Below, piece by piece: positions 62,352-64,000 of a stretch of DNA of 64,000 nucleotides (the first letter of the stretch is position 1; every line of letters begins with the position of its first letter). The position numbers were made by a program, and so were the translations under genes. Origin of the DNA: JAGVSR01 sp963778225 (GTDB lineage Bacteria > Pseudomonadota > Alphaproteobacteria > Rhizobiales > Hyphomicrobiaceae); contig CAVZTR010000001.1 of assembly GCA_963778225.1 (NCBI GenBank), positions 124,001 to 188,000 on the forward strand. Reading direction: 5' to 3'. A model generated the notes under the pieces. That model saw nothing but the letters and a program-made list of their open reading frames with translations. It made no database searches and had not been told where the DNA came from.

Positions 62352-63281
62352 CTATGGCCACTTCACGACAGGAGGCATGGACGAGAGGATGCTCTCCACG
62401 TTGCCGCCGGTCTTGAGGCCGAACATCGTGCCGCGATCGTAGAGCAGGTTGTATTCGACATAGCGGCCGCGGCGGATGAGTTGTTCTTCGCGATCTTCCT
62501 CGGTCCAGGGCGTCGTCCAGTTGCCGCGCACGAGCATCGGATAGACGCTGCGGAATGCGCGGCCGACATCCTGCGTGAAGGCGAGCGCCGCATCGAAGCC
62601 GCCGTCTTCCTCGGACGGCGTCAGGTAATCGTAGAAGATGCCGCCGATGCCGCGCATTTCCTTGCGATGCGGCAGGTAGAAGTATTCGTCGCACCATTCC
62701 TTGTAGCGCTTGTAGTCGGCGATCTTGTGGGCTTCGCAGGCCTGGTACATGGCGGCGTGGAAGGCGAGCGTGTCGGCATCCTTCTGCGTGCGGCGGCGCA
62801 TCAGGACGGGTGTGAGGTCGGCACCGCCGCCAAACCACCATTTCGAGGTGACGACCATGCGCGTGTTCATATGCACGGCGGGAATGTGCGGGTTGTGCAT
62901 GTGGGCGATAAGGGAAATGCCCGACGCCCAGAAGCGCGGGTCCTGTTCGGCACCGGGGATCTGCTTGCGGAACTCGGGGGCGAATTCGCCGTGGACGGTG
63001 GAGGTGTGGACGCCCACCTTTTCAAAGACGCGGCCATGCATGATCGACATGACGCCGCCGCCAAGGTCGGCCGTCGGATCATCGCCCGTGTGTTCGGCGC
63101 GGTTCCAGGGTGTGCGGACGAAGCGGCCGGGGTTCATGTCCGACGTCTGGGTGCCGGCAGGCAGGTCGTCCTCGAGCTTTTCGAACGCGGCGCAGATATC
63201 GTCGCGCAGGGTTTCGAACCAGGCGCGAGCCTTGGCCTTGTGCTCAGGGAGGGGGGCTGCGGGGGGCGTGTTGGCATCCAT
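62352..63281 (-). CDS. hemF: Oxygen-dependent coproporphyrinogen III oxidase
   Basis: The aerobic heme-pathway step that oxidatively decarboxylates coproporphyrinogen III to protoporphyrinogen IX. The 309-residue protein has the signature block FWASGISLIAHMHNPHIPAVHMN near residue 100-123, KWWFGGGADLTPV near 130, and the C-terminal ESILSSMPPVVKW. FDYLTPSEED-like and YNLLYDRGTMFGLKTGGN segments complete the fold. It is a stand-alone gene, convergent with the transglycosylase-like gene (62 bases). No oxygen-independent hemN is seen nearby. Confidence 0.96.
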   Translation of the reverse strand: MDANTPPAAPLPEHKAKARAWFETLRDDICAAFEKLEDDLPAGTQTSDMNPGRFVRTPWNRAEHTGDDPTADLGGGVMSIMHGRVFEKVGVHTSTVHGEFAPEFRKQIPGAEQDPRFWASGISLIAHMHNPHIPAVHMNTRMVVTSKWWFGGGADLTPVLMRRRTQKDADTLAFHAAMYQACEAHKIADYKRYKEWCDEYFYLPHRKEMRGIGGIFYDYLTPSEEDGGFDAALAFTQDVGRAFRSVYPMLVRGNWTTPWTEEDREEQLIRRGRYVEYNLLYDRGTMFGLKTGGNVESILSSMPPVVKWP

Positions 63282-63475
63282 CGTGGCCGGTCTTTCGTAA
63301 CAGTGTGGCGTTTGGGCTTTCTAGCGCCACGTTTCTGGCACGACGCTGCCCCAGCCGATAGTGTATTCCAGGCCTGCCGTGAAGGGGTCGGAACCGCTGT
63401 CCATGGACGCGCGTACCACCTCTATCACCGCTCCCCCGAGCCGCTGTCCGCTCGCATTCAGAAAGCGATAACCTA

Positions 63476-64000
63476 TTGTCCCGGCTGTTCGAACGCTTCG
63501 AGAACCACATCGATCCATTCGCCGGTAATGGCAGCGTGCGGCCGCCGGGGACGCTGGCGGCGTTCTATTGGCATTTCGTCGGACAGAGCTGGCCGGTGTT
63601 CGCGCTGCTCCTGTTCATGGGTTTTTGTGCCGGCGTGCTGGAAGCGTCGCTGTTTGCGTTCGTCGGATCGCTGGTGGACCGGATGCGGGCTGCGACCAGT
63701 CCGGAGACGTTCATTGCCGACAATGGTGGGCTCCTGCTGTTCATGGCGTTCGTGGCGGCGATCTTGCGGCCGGCGGTTTCGTTCGTTCACGATCTCGTCA
63801 AGCATCAGATGATCGGCGGGTCGTTTACGACCCTGATCCGGTGGCAGTCGCATGCCTACGTGCTGCGGCAGAGCCTGGGGTTCTTCCAGAACGATTTTGC
63901 CGGGCGCGTTGCCAACAAGGTGATGCAGTCGGGGCCGGCGGTGCGCGAGAGCGTGGTGCAGGCGATCGATGCGGTGTGGTTCGTCGCCGTTTACTGGCTG
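63476..64000 (+). CDS. ABC transporter, membrane domain (partial, runs off the window)
   Basis: The N-terminal 175 residues of an exporter-type ABC protein. A cytoplasmic start (MSRLFERFENHIDPFAG) precedes the first transmembrane helices near 40-62 (WPVFALLLFMGFCAGVLEASLFAFVG) and 80-100 (GGLLLFMAFVAAILRP). The coupling region SHAYVLRQSLGFFQNDFAGRVANKVMQSG, characteristic of ATM1/MsbA-like half-transporters, follows. The ATPase part would lie beyond 64000. The TTG at 63476 is the only reasonable start in frame; its ribosome site is weak. Related proteins in alphaproteobacteria are usually called multidrug/lipid exporters; the substrate is unknown. Confidence 0.85.
   Translation, partial: MSRLFERFENHIDPFAGNGSVRPPGTLAAFYWHFVGQSWPVFALLLFMGFCAGVLEASLFAFVGSLVDRMRAATSPETFIADNGGLLLFMAFVAAILRPAVSFVHDLVKHQMIGGSFTTLIRWQSHAYVLRQSLGFFQNDFAGRVANKVMQSGPAVRESVVQAIDAVWFVAVYWL

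Noticed and set aside
62349..63812. A 487-residue open frame on the plus strand covering hemF and the start of the ABC gene
   Set aside because: It is antisense to hemF and out of frame with the ABC transporter start; the product has no recognisable domain.

Overview
The window is a chromosomal segment of an alphaproteobacterium. A Hyphomicrobiales (Hyphomicrobium-like) source is the best guess. The reasons are the GC-rich coding sequence, ihfA followed by a MerR gene and tRNA-Pro, an iscR-led SUF operon with a second cysteine desulfurase, an H-NS/HvrA-type protein, a DUF6111 gene between cca and a Nudix gene, and a split methylmalonyl-CoA mutase. This assignment comes from gene content only; no search was run. 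Most of the segment is housekeeping DNA. I see no prophage, insertion sequence, CRISPR array or rRNA operon.

Layout. 0.2-2.3 kb: ihfA, a MerR regulator, a phosphopantetheinyl transferase and tRNA-Pro(GGG). 2.3-9.1 kb: a MEKHLA protein, a Met-rich Spy/CpxP-like protein, a LysR regulator, idi, a lipoprotein, a GNAT acetyltransferase, an FAD oxidoreductase, a bactofilin and a PrxQ/BCP peroxiredoxin. 9.3-16.4 kb: a giant AsmA/YhdP-like envelope protein, tyrS, anmK and an alpha/beta hydrolase. 16.5-26.9 kb: iron-sulfur cluster assembly (iscR, cysteine desulfurase, sufB, sufC, sufD, sufS, sufT, then a DCC-family gene, a DevC-like permease, a secreted protein and sufA). 27-36.3 kb: an RhlE-type helicase, aquaporin Z, parE, small membrane proteins, a GFA-family protein and a pirin. 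36.4-42.1 kb: a His-rich metal-binding protein, a fused EutB-EutC ethanolamine ammonia-lyase, a fatty-acid desaturase, a TetR regulator with operator-like repeats and a small secreted repeat protein. 42.2-47.8 kb: the two methylmalonyl-CoA mutase subunits, separated by a secreted-protein gene and a Uma2 gene. 48-57.4 kb: a DUF853 ATPase, a cytochrome c, an LprI-like protein, a patatin lipoprotein, sodB, a SOUL protein and a MacAB-like three-gene efflux operon. 57.6-64 kb: an H-NS-like protein, cca, DUF6111, a Nudix CoA pyrophosphatase, a lysozyme-fold-like secreted protein, hemF and the start of an ABC exporter that runs off the window.

The most unusual feature of the text is in the SUF operon. 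Four single-base indels lie between 18048 and 22938 and break both cysteine desulfurases and sufB. Nothing else in the window looks frameshifted. Three of the four are in short homopolymers, so sequencing or assembly error is the leading explanation, but it should be checked because the operon is normally essential. A promoter with an IscR-like box precedes iscR, which suggests autoregulation in response to Fe-S status.

Other points of interest: a densely hairpinned gene-free stretch at 34.07-34.39 kb that could encode a structured RNA; a 42-bp duplication of a permease 3' end flanking a palindrome beside the DCC gene; three related palindromes around the TetR gene; and two adenosylcobalamin-dependent enzymes (EutBC and methylmalonyl-CoA mutase) within 11 kb. 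Start codons were chosen from ribosome-binding sites and family N-termini, and many alternatives remain possible.
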